In this document: piece after piece, positions 8,652 through 17,330 of the stretch | Layout of the letters: the number at the start of each line of letters is the position of its first letter | Numbering within the stretch: position 1 is the stretch's first letter | Source of the DNA: Arthrobacter terrae | GTDB lineage: Bacteria > Actinomycetota > Actinomycetes > Actinomycetales > Micrococcaceae | Direction of reading: 5' to 3' | Length of the DNA: 64,000 bases | Assembly (NCBI RefSeq): GCF_015708085.1 | Contig: NZ_JADNYM010000008.1 | Location: forward strand, 121,145 to 185,144 | Program-made: the position numbers and the translations under genes | The notes under the pieces: generated by a model | What the model saw: only the letters and a program-made list of their open reading frames with translations | What the model was told of the DNA's origin: nothing | Databases searched by the model: none

Positions 8652-9026
8652 GCCCGGCGGTCATGGATGCCTCCTCTGTCCTGGTGGCTTTTTATGCCGC
8701 AGCCGATCCTCGCCACGCAGCGGTTGCCGAGCGCCTGATGGTTGGTGATGCCCTGTTCGCGCCGGCACACCTCGACGTTGAAGTCGTCTCCGCGCTGCGG
8801 GGTCTGGTCCGGAGCAATGCGGTGTTGGAGCAAACCATCCCCGGTGCGCTTGCTCACCTTGCGGGGTTTCCGATCCGTCGCATGCCGCTGCCCCACTACT
8901 GGAACGGATCTGGGAGCTGCGGCACAACATCACGGCGTATGACGCCGGCTACGTCGCTTTGGCCGAGCGTCTCGAAGCAGTGCTGATCACCTGTGACGCC
9001 CAGCTCGCCGCGGCGACCGGATCGCG
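8648..9026 (+). pseudogene. VapC-like PIN-domain toxin, frameshifted
   Basis: The start VMDASSVLVAFYAAADPRH carries the first catalytic Asp of the PIN ribonuclease fold, and HLDVEVVSALRGLVR the Glu. After PLPHY (about 8897) the frame runs into foreign residues. The other frame instead reads LERIWELRHNITAYDAGYVA and LEAVLITCDAQLAAATG, the expected second half with its Asp pairs. One lost base near 8895-8900 explains this. The normal C-terminal end is also missing: the corrected frame has no stop before it enters the convergent xfp gene. It is either a true loss of function or a sequencing error at the shift. Confidence 0.75.
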
Positions 9027-11462
9027 CTATGGCCGGGGCGGGGTCCAGACCCAGTCCCGGATCTCCGGCAGATCTTCCAGATGCTCGTGTATGTACTCCT
9101 CATGCCGGGTCAGCATCCGCTGGCAATGTTCTACGAGGGTCTGGGCCCCGTCGAAATGTCCGTGTACGCGCCGCAGGGCTTCCATGGCCAGGTGGTAGCG
9201 GCTCATTTTGTTCAGCACCACCATATCGAACGGCGTCGTGGTGGTGCCCTGCTCGCTGTAGCCGCGGACATGGAAACGCTCCGGAATACTGCGCCCGTGC
9301 AGCAGCTGGTGGAACGCGCGGGCATAGCCGTGCCACCCCACCACCACATCCACATCGGCCGTAAAGAGCTTCTCGAATTCGGCGTCCGAGAGTCCATGCG
9401 GGTGGGCGTCGCGCGGTGGAAGCACCAGCAGGTCCATGACGTTGACAACGCGAACGGTCAGCTCCGGCACGTAGCGCTGCAGCAGCCAGGAAGCTGCCAG
9501 AATTTCCTCCGTCGGGACGTCGCCGATACAGGCCAGCACAATGTCGGGCCTGGTCTCGGGGGCATCCTCAGCCGCGGTGCTGACGACCGGATGAGGCTCC
9601 TGGAGTTCGTTGCCGGCCCAGTTCCAGATGGACGCTCCCGCTGCGGCATGCCGCCGGGCCTGCTCCAGCGTCAGATACTGCGGGTGCGCCTGCTTGTCCA
9701 CGACCAGCAGATTAACGTAGTTGCGGCTGTGCAGTACGTGTTCGGCCGCGGCCAGCAGAGTATTGGAGTCCGGCGGCAGGTACACGCGCACCACGGAACC
9801 GGAGAGCGAGAGAACCGTGTCGATCAGACCGGGGCCTTGGTGGCTGAAGCCGTTATGGTCATTGCGCCAGCAGGTGGAGGTGAGCAAAATGTTCAGGCTC
9901 GGGACTGGTTTGCGCCATTCCAGCTCCCTCGCGTGCTGGAGCCATTTAACATGCTGAATGGTCATTGAAGCACTCACCATGGCAAAGGCCTCGTAGGTGG
10001 CGAACAGCCCGTGCCGCCCGGTGAGCAGGTAGCCCTCCAGCCAGCCTTGGCACAGATGCTCCGACAGTACTTCCATCACCTGGCCGTCGGCGGAGACGTG
10101 CTCGCCGCCGTCGTCGGCCTGTTCGAGCAAACAGCGGTCCGTTACCTCAAAGACGGCACCGAGCCGGTTGCTGTTCGTCTCATCGGGACAGAACAGCCGG
10201 AAGCGCGGATCCGCTTGCGAATCGGTGTAGATGTCGCGCAGCATTTCACCCAGCGGACGGGTGGTCTCGTGTTTCGTGGAGCCGGGCACCCCGACCGTGA
10301 GCTCGTAGTTCTCCAGCGCCCGCAGGGGCAGGGTCTGCGGATCCGCACCGCCATTGGCGAACGGCGTGGCACCCATCCGCAAGTCGCCCGCCGGCGCCAG
10401 GGCGGCCAGCTCCGGCAGTAGCCGGCCGGATTCATCAAAAAGTGTTTCCGGCTGGTAGGAGCGCAACCAGTCCTCCAGCTGCCGTAAATGGTCGGGGTTT
10501 TCCCGCACGCCGGACAGCGGCACCTGGTGCGAACGGAAGGTTCCCTCCATCTGGACACCGTCCACTACAGCAGGGCCGGTCCAGCCCTTGGGCGTCCGTA
10601 GGATAATCGCCGGCCAGCGCGCCGGACCCTTGACGCCGTTCTCCAGCGCGTCCTGCTGGATTTCGACGATCCGCCGATGTGCCTGGTCCACTGCCGCAGC
10701 CATGGCCGGATGGACCTTGGCCGGGTCGTCACCGGAAACCACGACAGGATCCCAGCCGTGGGCAGCCAGCAGGGCGCTGACCTGCGCGTCGGACTGGCGG
10801 CCCAACACCGTTGGACCGGAGATCTTATTGCCGTTTAGGTGCAGAATCGGCAGCACGGCACCATCCCGGGCGGGATTGAGGAATGCGGGGGCCTTCCACG
10901 ACGCGGCCAACGGCCCGGTTTCGGCCTCGCCGTCGCCGATCACGCAGGCCACGATCAGTTCCGGGTTGTCCATCGCCGCACCCGTTGCATGCGCCAAAGA
11001 GTAACCCAGCTCGCCACCCTCGTGGATGGAACCGGGAGTCGGCGGACCCACATGGCTGGGAATACCGCCGGGCGTGGAGAACTGGCGGATCAGCCGCCGC
11101 AGCCCGGCATCGTCCTCGGTGATCTGGGGATATATCTCGGAGTACGTCCCTTCCAGATACACATTGGCCACCACCGCCGGGCCGCCGTGTCCCGGGCCTG
11201 ACACGAAGAGGACCTTGGCCCCGGTTTGGCCAATGAGCCGGTTCAGATGGACGTAGACCAGGGACTGTCCCGGGCTGGTGCCCCAGTGACCTAAGAGCCG
11301 TGGCTTGATGTGTTCCACGCACAGCGGTTCGCGCAGCAGCGCGTTCTCCTGCAGGTAAATCTGCGCCACCGTGAGGTAATTCGCAGCGCTCCAGTACCGG
11401 TTCATGAGGGCGAACTCAGTGGAGGAGCTGGTGGATACGGAGTCTGTTGAGCTGGAGTTCAA
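9027..11462 (-). CDS. xfp: phosphoketolase (xylulose-5-P/fructose-6-P)
   Basis: A thiamine-diphosphate enzyme that splits xylulose-5-P or fructose-6-P with phosphate to give acetyl phosphate plus glyceraldehyde-3-P or erythrose-4-P. From ATG 11405 the protein is 792 residues, a normal size; a TTG at 11462 would add 19 residues. Motifs seen: PRLLGHWGTSPG near the N-terminus, GGEGG-like substrate loops (SIHEGGELGYSLAHATGAA), the ThDP site GDGEAETGPLAASW, and the C-terminal YIHEHLEDLPEIRDW. Transcribed in the order pta-ackA-xfp, so acetyl phosphate made here feeds its neighbours. The frame is open to 11744, but that stretch overlaps ackA and tandem repeats. Confidence 0.95.
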   Translation of the reverse strand: MNSSSTDSVSTSSSTEFALMNRYWSAANYLTVAQIYLQENALLREPLCVEHIKPRLLGHWGTSPGQSLVYVHLNRLIGQTGAKVLFVSGPGHGGPAVVANVYLEGTYSEIYPQITEDDAGLRRLIRQFSTPGGIPSHVGPPTPGSIHEGGELGYSLAHATGAAMDNPELIVACVIGDGEAETGPLAASWKAPAFLNPARDGAVLPILHLNGNKISGPTVLGRQSDAQVSALLAAHGWDPVVVSGDDPAKVHPAMAAAVDQAHRRIVEIQQDALENGVKGPARWPAIILRTPKGWTGPAVVDGVQMEGTFRSHQVPLSGVRENPDHLRQLEDWLRSYQPETLFDESGRLLPELAALAPAGDLRMGATPFANGGADPQTLPLRALENYELTVGVPGSTKHETTRPLGEMLRDIYTDSQADPRFRLFCPDETNSNRLGAVFEVTDRCLLEQADDGGEHVSADGQVMEVLSEHLCQGWLEGYLLTGRHGLFATYEAFAMVSASMTIQHVKWLQHARELEWRKPVPSLNILLTSTCWRNDHNGFSHQGPGLIDTVLSLSGSVVRVYLPPDSNTLLAAAEHVLHSRNYVNLLVVDKQAHPQYLTLEQARRHAAAGASIWNWAGNELQEPHPVVSTAAEDAPETRPDIVLACIGDVPTEEILAASWLLQRYVPELTVRVVNVMDLLVLPPRDAHPHGLSDAEFEKLFTADVDVVVGWHGYARAFHQLLHGRSIPERFHVRGYSEQGTTTTPFDMVVLNKMSRYHLAMEALRRVHGHFDGAQTLVEHCQRMLTRHEEYIHEHLEDLPEIRDWVWTPPRP

Positions 11463-11639
11463 GGCCGCCTGCTTACTGTTTGGCCGACGATTATGGTTGC
11501 TGAATGCGACCAGCCGGTGTCGGATAGTGGCTGCGGTTCCAGCGTGACACAGGTTCACGGGGATTGTTAGACCCCGGCACCGCGACCGCCGGCGACCAGC
11601 CGGGATTAGCGACGCAGCGGGGATGTACGGTTCGGCTGG

Positions 11640-11687
11640 AACTGACGGTTCAGCCGGGACTGACGGTTCAGCCGGGACTGACGACGG
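11640..11687. repeat. 18-bp tandem repeat at the ackA 3' end
   Basis: The unit GACTGACGGTTCAGCCGG occurs at 11640-11657 (one mismatch) and 11658-11675, with partial copies on both sides (11625 and 11676). The ackA stop codon lies inside the array, so copy changes could alter the AckA tail or the ackA-xfp spacing. Confidence 0.8.
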
Positions 11688-12876
11688 CGGCCGTTGCCTC
11701 CGCGATGGCGCGCTCCTCATCGGTGGGCACCACCAACACCGCAATCGCGGAATCCGGGGTACTGATAACCCGGGCCTGTTTGCTGTGGGCGCGGTTAGCG
11801 GCCTCGTCGAGGCTGATGCCCAGGGCCGTCAACCGGTCCGCCACCAGCGCGCGGAACCGCCAGGAATTTTCCCCGATACCGGCGGTAAAGACGACGGCCC
11901 GGGCTCCGCCCACTGCCACATGGTAGCCGCCGATGTATTTGGCGAGCCGGTAGGACGCAATACTCAGCGCCGTCTGCGCAGCTTCAGCGCCGCCGTCGGC
12001 CGCCTCGACCACCGAGCGCATGTCATTATCTCCCGCCAGACCGGCGAGACCGGATTTCCTGTTGAGCAACTCATCGAGGCCGTCGGCGTCCAGGCCCTGA
12101 CGCAGCAGGAAGATCAGGATGGACGGATCGATGTCGCCGCTCCTGGTGCCCATCACCAACCCTTCCAAGGGGGTGAAGCCCATCGAGGTGTCGATGCTCT
12201 TCCCGGCATGGACAGCAGTGACGGAAGCGCCGTTGCCCAAATGTGCAATGACGGCGTTGAAATTCTCCGGCTGGATTTTCAACAGCCGTGCCGCCCGGAC
12301 CGAGACGTAGCCCACCGACGTGCCGTGGAAACCGTACCGGCGGATGCCATAGCGGCTGTAAAGCTCATCCGGGACGGCGTACCGCCAGGCGTGCTCCGGG
12401 AGCGTGCGGTGGAAGGCGGTGTCAAAGACGGCGACCTGGGGAAGCGTGGGCCATTTTGCCGCAATCGCGCGGATGCCCAGGACATTAGCCGGATTGTGCA
12501 GCGGCGCCAGCGGGTTCAGCCGCTCAATGGCACGGGTGATCTCGTTGTTGATCAGCACCGGTTCGCTAAAGCGCTCTCCACCATGCACCACGCGGTGTCC
12601 GACCGCGTCGAGCTCACGGCCGCCGAGGACGGCGGAAACCGCTGCGTCGATCCGGTCCAGTGCCTCCGCGTGGTCTGCCACGGCGTCTGGTCCCGGATCC
12701 GAGCCGCCGATCCTGTCGATCAGGCCCTCCGTCAGGATGCCGCCGTCGTCGTTCCTGCCGTCGTCCCCGCTGACGCCGTCGTCGTTCCTGCTGACGCCGT
12801 CGTCGTTCCTGCCAGCGATATCACGGACCTGATACTTGATTGAAGAGGAGCCGGAATTGAGTACCAGAATGAGCAT
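11668..12876 (-). CDS. ackA: acetate kinase with low-complexity insertion
   Basis: Interconverts acetyl phosphate + ADP with acetate + ATP. 402 residues from ATG 12876, one base after the pta stop. The family start MLILVLNSGSSSIKYQ, the signature FDTAFHRTLPEHAWRYAVP, GFHGTSVGYV and the phosphate-binding VIAHLGNGAS with MGFTPLEGLVMGTRSGDID are all present. Unusual is an insertion at about residues 20-45, RNDDGVSRNDDGVSGDDG followed by another RNDDGG, encoded by tandem repeats, where other acetate kinases have a short loop. The catalytic residues outside the insertion look intact. Confidence 0.93.
   Translation of the reverse strand: MLILVLNSGSSSIKYQVRDIAGRNDDGVSRNDDGVSGDDGRNDDGGILTEGLIDRIGGSDPGPDAVADHAEALDRIDAAVSAVLGGRELDAVGHRVVHGGERFSEPVLINNEITRAIERLNPLAPLHNPANVLGIRAIAAKWPTLPQVAVFDTAFHRTLPEHAWRYAVPDELYSRYGIRRYGFHGTSVGYVSVRAARLLKIQPENFNAVIAHLGNGASVTAVHAGKSIDTSMGFTPLEGLVMGTRSGDIDPSILIFLLRQGLDADGLDELLNRKSGLAGLAGDNDMRSVVEAADGGAEAAQTALSIASYRLAKYIGGYHVAVGGARAVVFTAGIGENSWRFRALVADRLTALGISLDEAANRAHSKQARVISTPDSAIAVLVVPTDEERAIAEATAAVVSPG
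12741..12810. repeat. 21-bp tandem repeat inside ackA
   Basis: Two perfect 21-base units (12769-12789 and 12790-12810) and a preceding partial unit (12741-12756) share CGCCGTCGTCGTTCCT. The unit is divisible by three and encodes the RNDDGVS repeat of AckA. Confidence 0.85.
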
Positions 12877-12877
12877 G

Positions 12878-14977
12878 TCAGTGGACCTTCTTGTGGATGG
12901 GGGAGACTCCCGTGTGCGCCTGAACGACGGTAATCGCCACTGTATTGACGATGTCCTCCACCGTGCAGCCGCGCGAGAGATCATTGACGGGCTTGCGTAA
13001 ACCCTGCAGGATCGGGCCGACGGCGACCGCCCCGGAGGACTGCTGCACCGCCTTGTAAGTGTTGTTGCCGGTGTTCAGATCCGGGAAAATGAAGACCGTC
13101 GCCTGCCCGGCCACGGAAGAACCCGGCATTTTTGACGCTGCAATGGACACGTTGACGGCGGCGTCATATTGGATGGGTCCTTCGACAGGAAGATCCGGCC
13201 GGAGCCCGCGGACCAGGGCCGTGGCGCGGCGGACGCTTTCGACGGCGCCGCCGGAGCCGGATTCACCGGTCGAGTAGGAAAGCATTGCGATTCGCGGCTG
13301 CACGCCGAACTGGGCCGCCGTCTCGGCGGACGCAACGGCAATATCGGCCAGCTGCTCCTCATCCGGGTCCGGATTGACTGCGCAGTCGCCATAAACCAGC
13401 ACCCGGTCAGCAAGCAGCATCAGGAAGACCGAGGAGACTATCCGCACCCCGTCCCGGGTCTTGACGAATTCCAGGGCCGGGCGAATGGTATTAGCTGTAG
13501 TGTGGGCGGCACCGGAGACCATCCCGTCTGCCTTGCCGAGCTGGACCATCATGGTGCCAAAGTAAGAGCCGTCAAGCATTACTTCCCTGGCCGAGGCCAA
13601 TTCGATGTTCTTGTGCGCCCGCAGCCGCGCGTATTCAACCGCGAATTCCTCCCGCAGCGCACTCTCGGCGGGATCCACGATGGTCAGGCCGGCCAAATCG
13701 ACGCCGGTGGACGCGGCCAGTTCGCGGATCTGTGCCACGGGTCCCAGCAGCGTCAGATCACACACATCGCGTCGGCGCAGAATCTCCGCCGCCTGCAGGA
13801 CGCGTACGTCGGTTCCTTCGGGCAGCACAATACGCCGCCGCTGCAGGCGCGCCCGTTCGATCAGCTCGTGCATGAAGCGCAGCGGCGTCATCCGCTCGGG
13901 CCGCGGCAGGGTGAGCCGCTCCAGCAATTCGGACTCATCCACGGCCTTGGCCCAGGCTCCCAAGGCTGCGGCGGCCTTCCGGCGCTCTCCGGTGGCAATT
14001 TCACCCCGGACTTCGCTGACCCGCCTAGCGCTCTGGTAGGTGTCTTCCGGTACTGCGAAAACGGGAAACGGCGCGTGCTCCAGCAGCGGTCTAATGTGTT
14101 CGTCGGGGGCGAGGCCGCCGGTGAGCACCAGCGCCGATGGAACGGGCAGCTTTGGAGAAAGCGCCGATGCCAGCGTGGCTACGATCACATCGGCGCGGTC
14201 CCCGGGAGTGATGACCAAGTCGCCGTCGAGCAGTACATGCAGGAAGTTGCCCACGCTCATTGCGGCAACCTTGATGCCCGCGACGTCGCGTTCCAGATTC
14301 GCAGTACCTGCGATTCTGGTCCCGTTCAAAGCGGCGGCGACGGCGGCCACGGTAGGGCGGGAGAGCTCCTCCAGCTCCGGAATCACATAAACCGGGCGGT
14401 GTGATTTTCCGGGACGTACCGCGGCGAGGATATCCGCAACGCCGGAACCATCAGCGCGGTTAACTATCATGGCCAACAGCGAACAACCCGCGGCATCCAA
14501 CTCGCGGCGCGCCACATCGACGGCGTCCGCTGCCTGCGCGGCCGTCAGCTCGCGGGCGCTAACCACCGCGACGACGAGGGCGCCGAGGTTGTTTGCCAGC
14601 CGGGCATTCAAATCAAATTCGACGGCGGCGTTCTGCCCCACCAAGTCCGTGCCCTCGACGATAATCACGTTGCAGTGCCGGGCCAATTCGGCATAAATTC
14701 CAACGCAGGCCGCGTCAATATCTTCGCGCCGCCCTGCTGCCATTAGCCCGCGGGCCTGCGCAGCCGTCAGCCCACCCCGGCACCGGGACGCGTCAAGCCT
14801 GAAGTTCCGGCGCATCAGCAATACCATCGGATCCAGTTCGGGATCCGCCACCTGCACGATCGGGCGGAAGAATCCGATTCTGTCCGCGTGCCGGTGCAGC
14901 GCATCCGCCAATCCCAAAGTGACCAGTGACTTACCTGATCCCGGCGACGTTGCGCTGACGTAGATTCCCCTGGTCAT
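12878..14977 (-). CDS. pta: phosphate acetyltransferase (long form)
   Basis: Converts acetyl-CoA + phosphate to acetyl phosphate + CoA. 699 residues from ATG 14977 with AGGAG eight bases upstream. The N-terminal P-loop (ATSPGSGKSLVTLGLADALH) and BioD-like part covers about residues 1-220. A DRTGG domain occupies about 220-350. The catalytic PTA domain lies from about 380, with MVQLGKADGMVSGAAHTTAN and the family end TVEDIVNTVAITVVQA. First gene of the pta-ackA-xfp operon; ackA follows after one base. The three-domain form usually responds to NADH and pyruvate in other bacteria. Confidence 0.95.
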   Translation of the reverse strand: MTRGIYVSATSPGSGKSLVTLGLADALHRHADRIGFFRPIVQVADPELDPMVLLMRRNFRLDASRCRGGLTAAQARGLMAAGRREDIDAACVGIYAELARHCNVIIVEGTDLVGQNAAVEFDLNARLANNLGALVVAVVSARELTAAQAADAVDVARRELDAAGCSLLAMIVNRADGSGVADILAAVRPGKSHRPVYVIPELEELSRPTVAAVAAALNGTRIAGTANLERDVAGIKVAAMSVGNFLHVLLDGDLVITPGDRADVIVATLASALSPKLPVPSALVLTGGLAPDEHIRPLLEHAPFPVFAVPEDTYQSARRVSEVRGEIATGERRKAAAALGAWAKAVDESELLERLTLPRPERMTPLRFMHELIERARLQRRRIVLPEGTDVRVLQAAEILRRRDVCDLTLLGPVAQIRELAASTGVDLAGLTIVDPAESALREEFAVEYARLRAHKNIELASAREVMLDGSYFGTMMVQLGKADGMVSGAAHTTANTIRPALEFVKTRDGVRIVSSVFLMLLADRVLVYGDCAVNPDPDEEQLADIAVASAETAAQFGVQPRIAMLSYSTGESGSGGAVESVRRATALVRGLRPDLPVEGPIQYDAAVNVSIAASKMPGSSVAGQATVFIFPDLNTGNNTYKAVQQSSGAVAVGPILQGLRKPVNDLSRGCTVEDIVNTVAITVVQAHTGVSPIHKKVH

Positions 14978-15175
14978 CGGTTCTCCTGAACTGCTCACTT
15001 CATTTCAAGGATGGTCTGCCGCCTACCACGCTACCCGTGACCGGCGCCGATGGGTGCCGCCGCACTCCGCCGCACGCGGTGCCCGGTTTGGGGCAAAAAG
15101 GTTCCGGTTTTGCGCGTTCCGCCGGCGCCGGGATCGTCAGCCAGGACAACGCCGGCCTGCGCCGGCTAAATCCGT

Positions 15176-15200
15176 CAGTTCTCAGTTCTCAGTTCTCAGT
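15176..15200. repeat. 7-bp tandem repeat CAGTTCT
   Basis: CAGTTCT is repeated 3.6 times (15176-15200) in the 260-base space between pta and the small gene at 15238. Nothing else was recognised in that space apart from possible promoter sequence for pta. Confidence 0.8.
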
Positions 15201-15237
15201 GCTCCGCGGGACTGCATGGAGCTGTTAGGTTTGCTCC

Positions 15238-15408
15238 ATGGCTGAATTCATTGAAGATTGTGATGTTTATGCGGCGTCGTCTTACCCGGTTGAGATTTCT
15301 GCGGGACATCGCATGCTGGGCAAAGTGAAGTTGAAAGCACGTGTGAATACTGAAACCGGCGAGGTCAGTTTTCACGTTCCTGTTGACGAGATAGCAAAGC
15401 TCCGCTGA
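15238..15408 (+). CDS. small protein of unknown function (56 aa)
   Basis: ATG 15238 opens a 56-residue frame ending at TGA 15406. The product, starting MAEFIEDCDVYAASSYPVEI and ending FHVPVDEIAKLR, is hydrophilic with no membrane segment, and has a beta-rich pattern. Base composition is lower in GC than the pta region. I do not recognise the family. The clean frame and balanced residue use make it plausible; no clear ribosome site is visible, so expression is uncertain. Confidence 0.45.
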   Translation: MAEFIEDCDVYAASSYPVEISAGHRMLGKVKLKARVNTETGEVSFHVPVDEIAKLR

Positions 15409-15635
15409 CTAAATAATCAGCAAAGCATCTATGTGGGTGCCATGTAGGGGAATACGTACCGGGACAGCGTGCAGTTCTGTTGGCGACGGCGTTCTTCAGC
15501 CAGGATCACGGTGTTGCTCGAGACTTCGCCAAGAGAGCCGGCTGCTGCCTCCCGAGAACGACGCGCCTGGAGCACACTTCCGAAAAATACCGAGCGCGAC
15601 TGCCCTCGGGGAGACCGCTCAGGTCGTCCCGAGGT

Positions 15636-16010
15636 TCACCACCCTTCCAGTTCCTCAGGAAAAGCCAACATCCAGAAGTGCGGGAGGGCTGCGCGCAGAG
15701 TGATCCACTGGACCTCGTCCAAGGCGGCTGGTTGGGGAATAGCCACCAGCACACACGCGCCATCAGCAGCCAGCCGTTCCAGGCAGACCCCGCAGGGACT
15801 AAGTACCCGAAAAGCACCCTCTGGGTCCCTATGTAGGCAGACCGGCGCGACTACCGGTTGACCGTTTTGGAAAACCTCGCAGTAAGGGTCCGCCTCATGG
15901 CAGACATCGACACTGGGCTTGATCGCATCCGGAGAGGTGCCGGTCAGCACGGGGGTCCTATGAGCCGAACACCACCGAGCCATAGCTATTACAAGCTCGA
16001 TCTGAATCAA
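15636..16010 (-). CDS. cytidine deaminase-like protein
   Basis: 124 residues. DVCHEADPYCEVF followed about 25 residues later by SPCGVCLERL matches the two zinc motifs (C/H-A/x-E and PCxxC) of the cytidine/blasticidin-S deaminase fold. VSVCLHR-like VAPVCLHRDPEGAFRVL and the end TLRAALPHFW also fit short actinobacterial members of this group. The family hydrolyses amino groups of cytidine-like bases; the substrate here is unknown. The N-terminal strand region before VLTGTSPDAIKPS looks atypical and may be damaged. Upstream start choices (16010 or the Met in MARW) are not settled. 15409-15635 shows no gene. Confidence 0.6.
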   Translation of the reverse strand: MIQIELVIAMARWCSAHRTPVLTGTSPDAIKPSVDVCHEADPYCEVFQNGQPVVAPVCLHRDPEGAFRVLSPCGVCLERLAADGACVLVAIPQPAALDEVQWITLRAALPHFWMLAFPEELEGW

Positions 16011-16155
16011 AGCCGCGCATAGCGAATGCCGAAAGGCATGTGGGACGTGAGTTTGTATGCCGAGTTAACGGCAGCTTCCGCGCCGTCCAGCGCCGAATGC
16101 CGCCACAGGATGAGAGCGATGGAGGCGCCTTTGAGTATCGGATTAGGCTCGTTAT

Positions 16156-16455
16156 ATGGACGAATTCGACATTTCGATTGATTACGAACTATTCCGTATC
16201 AGCGAGAGATACCAGCCGGACGGGAGGCTCAGCTACGACTTTGCCTGGCTTAATGGTCCGGCGGATGGGACCTACGGGTTCACGATCGGCCGTAGCGGGG
16301 GTGAGGCAGCGCCTGCCGATTCAGACGGTGCTTCGCGCATGTCCCGGGAAGAACTGGTCGAGCAAGCGCGCTCCTTGTTGGATTCGTTCTATGCGGCGGG
16401 AGGCGTAGGAGAAGAAGATTTCCCAGATCATGTTCCACCGCAATTTGGTCTCTGA
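16156..16455 (+). CDS. hypothetical acidic protein (99 aa)
   Basis: ATG 16156 opens a 99-residue acidic protein (starts MDEFDISIDYELFRISERYQ) without membrane segments or known motif. The middle (LSYDFAWLNGPADGTYGFTI) looks like beta strands, and the C-terminal part (SREELVEQARSLLDSFYAAG) like a helix. Function unknown. It could be an immunity-like or phage-type small protein, but nothing in the neighbourhood proves that. GC is lower than in the core genes nearby. Confidence 0.55.
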   Translation: MDEFDISIDYELFRISERYQPDGRLSYDFAWLNGPADGTYGFTIGRSGGEAAPADSDGASRMSREELVEQARSLLDSFYAAGGVGEEDFPDHVPPQFGL

Positions 16456-16604
16456 GTCGTAGTGTGCAGAAGCCACCGGGTTTTCCGCGGACCGCAGCCC
16501 GCTGGGGAACCTCCACCAGGACGCCTCAATGCTCCGAAGGTGGATCGCTGGTCCGGCCTTTCCGACAGCAGCGGGGTACAGGTTATTCGTTAATGGCGGT
16601 TCCG

Positions 16605-16619
16605 CCCCCCCCCCCCCCC
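16605..16619. repeat. homopolymer run of 15 C
   Basis: Fifteen consecutive C at 16605-16619, at the 3' end of the esterase pseudogene. Runs this long are rare in bacteria and are prone to slippage and to sequencing error. Confidence 0.85.
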
Positions 16620-17253
16620 GCTGACAAACCGTCGGATGAGGACACCGAAACGGCGCATTAAGTCATTGCCAGCTTCTCGGGCTGCCGGTGACACAGTGTC
16701 CAAAGTAAGGAATCCATGTACGAGCCCGTCGTGTGGAAGGGGGCGCACATCTACGTCTCGACCCTTTAGCTGACGGGCCAGGGCCTCGCCCAGCCCGACT
16801 CTTTCAGTGCGACGCTTGGCTGCGACAGGGTCAGGTCCGTGTTTGGACAGACGAGCAATATAGGACGCAAGCGTGCCCCGGTGGACATCACCTGATTTGT
16901 GGCCATAACTGCGATCAAGCCGCCTGTGCTGTCACCGGCGATGGCCGGCGGTCCAAGAATCGAACCGGGCGATTCGGGTCGATGGCTGGCCCAGGTCAGT
17001 ACCGCGACCACGTCGTCGATAGCGGCAGGCGCAGGACGCGCTGGTAGTCAACGGCCAGCACAGCAGTGCCGGCCTCTCGTGCAAGTCGGCGACATGTCCG
17101 GTCGTGGGACTCAAGGTGTTCCCGAGCAGCTCGCAGTCTCGAGACGTCCAACGGAACAACTCTTGCTTCACGAACGTCTGACACCCATGACGTCAGCTCG
17201 GCGTCGCGGAGTATTTCACCCACGGCATCATTGTCCACGGCCCACCGGCACAA
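16620..17253 (-). pseudogene. alpha/beta hydrolase (hormone-sensitive-lipase type) remnant
   Basis: Pieces in different frames follow the order of an HSL-type esterase. From 17253: REAGTAVLAVDY. Then, after a shift near 17010: VVAVLTWASHRPESPG, the nucleophile elbow AGDSTGGLIAV and PILLVCPNTDLTLSQ. After a deletion near 16800: ALARQLKGRDVDV and HDGLVHGFLTLDTVSPAARE, which holds the catalytic His. The region with the catalytic Asp is missing and the frame breaks at least twice. So this is a dead gene, and its end lies at the C15 tract. The serine motif has Thr in place of the usual Ala (GDSTGG). Confidence 0.75.
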
Positions 17254-17330
17254 TACCTCACGAAGCTCACGCCGGCGGCTAATCCGTCGAGAATGCGCCG
17301 ATCAGACAGAAGGAAGCTGTCCCATTAGCC

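Noticed and set aside
11623..12843. 406-residue plus-strand ORF
   Set aside because: It lies fully antisense to ackA, has no known motif and rich Arg/His/Gln shadow composition; it is a by-product of high GC.
13169..14404. 411-residue plus-strand ORF
   Set aside because: Antisense shadow of pta, with no domain features.
16955..16966. GAATCGAACC resembling an antisense tRNA T-loop
   Set aside because: It falls within the coding part of the esterase remnant (GSILGPPAIAG) and has no cloverleaf around it.
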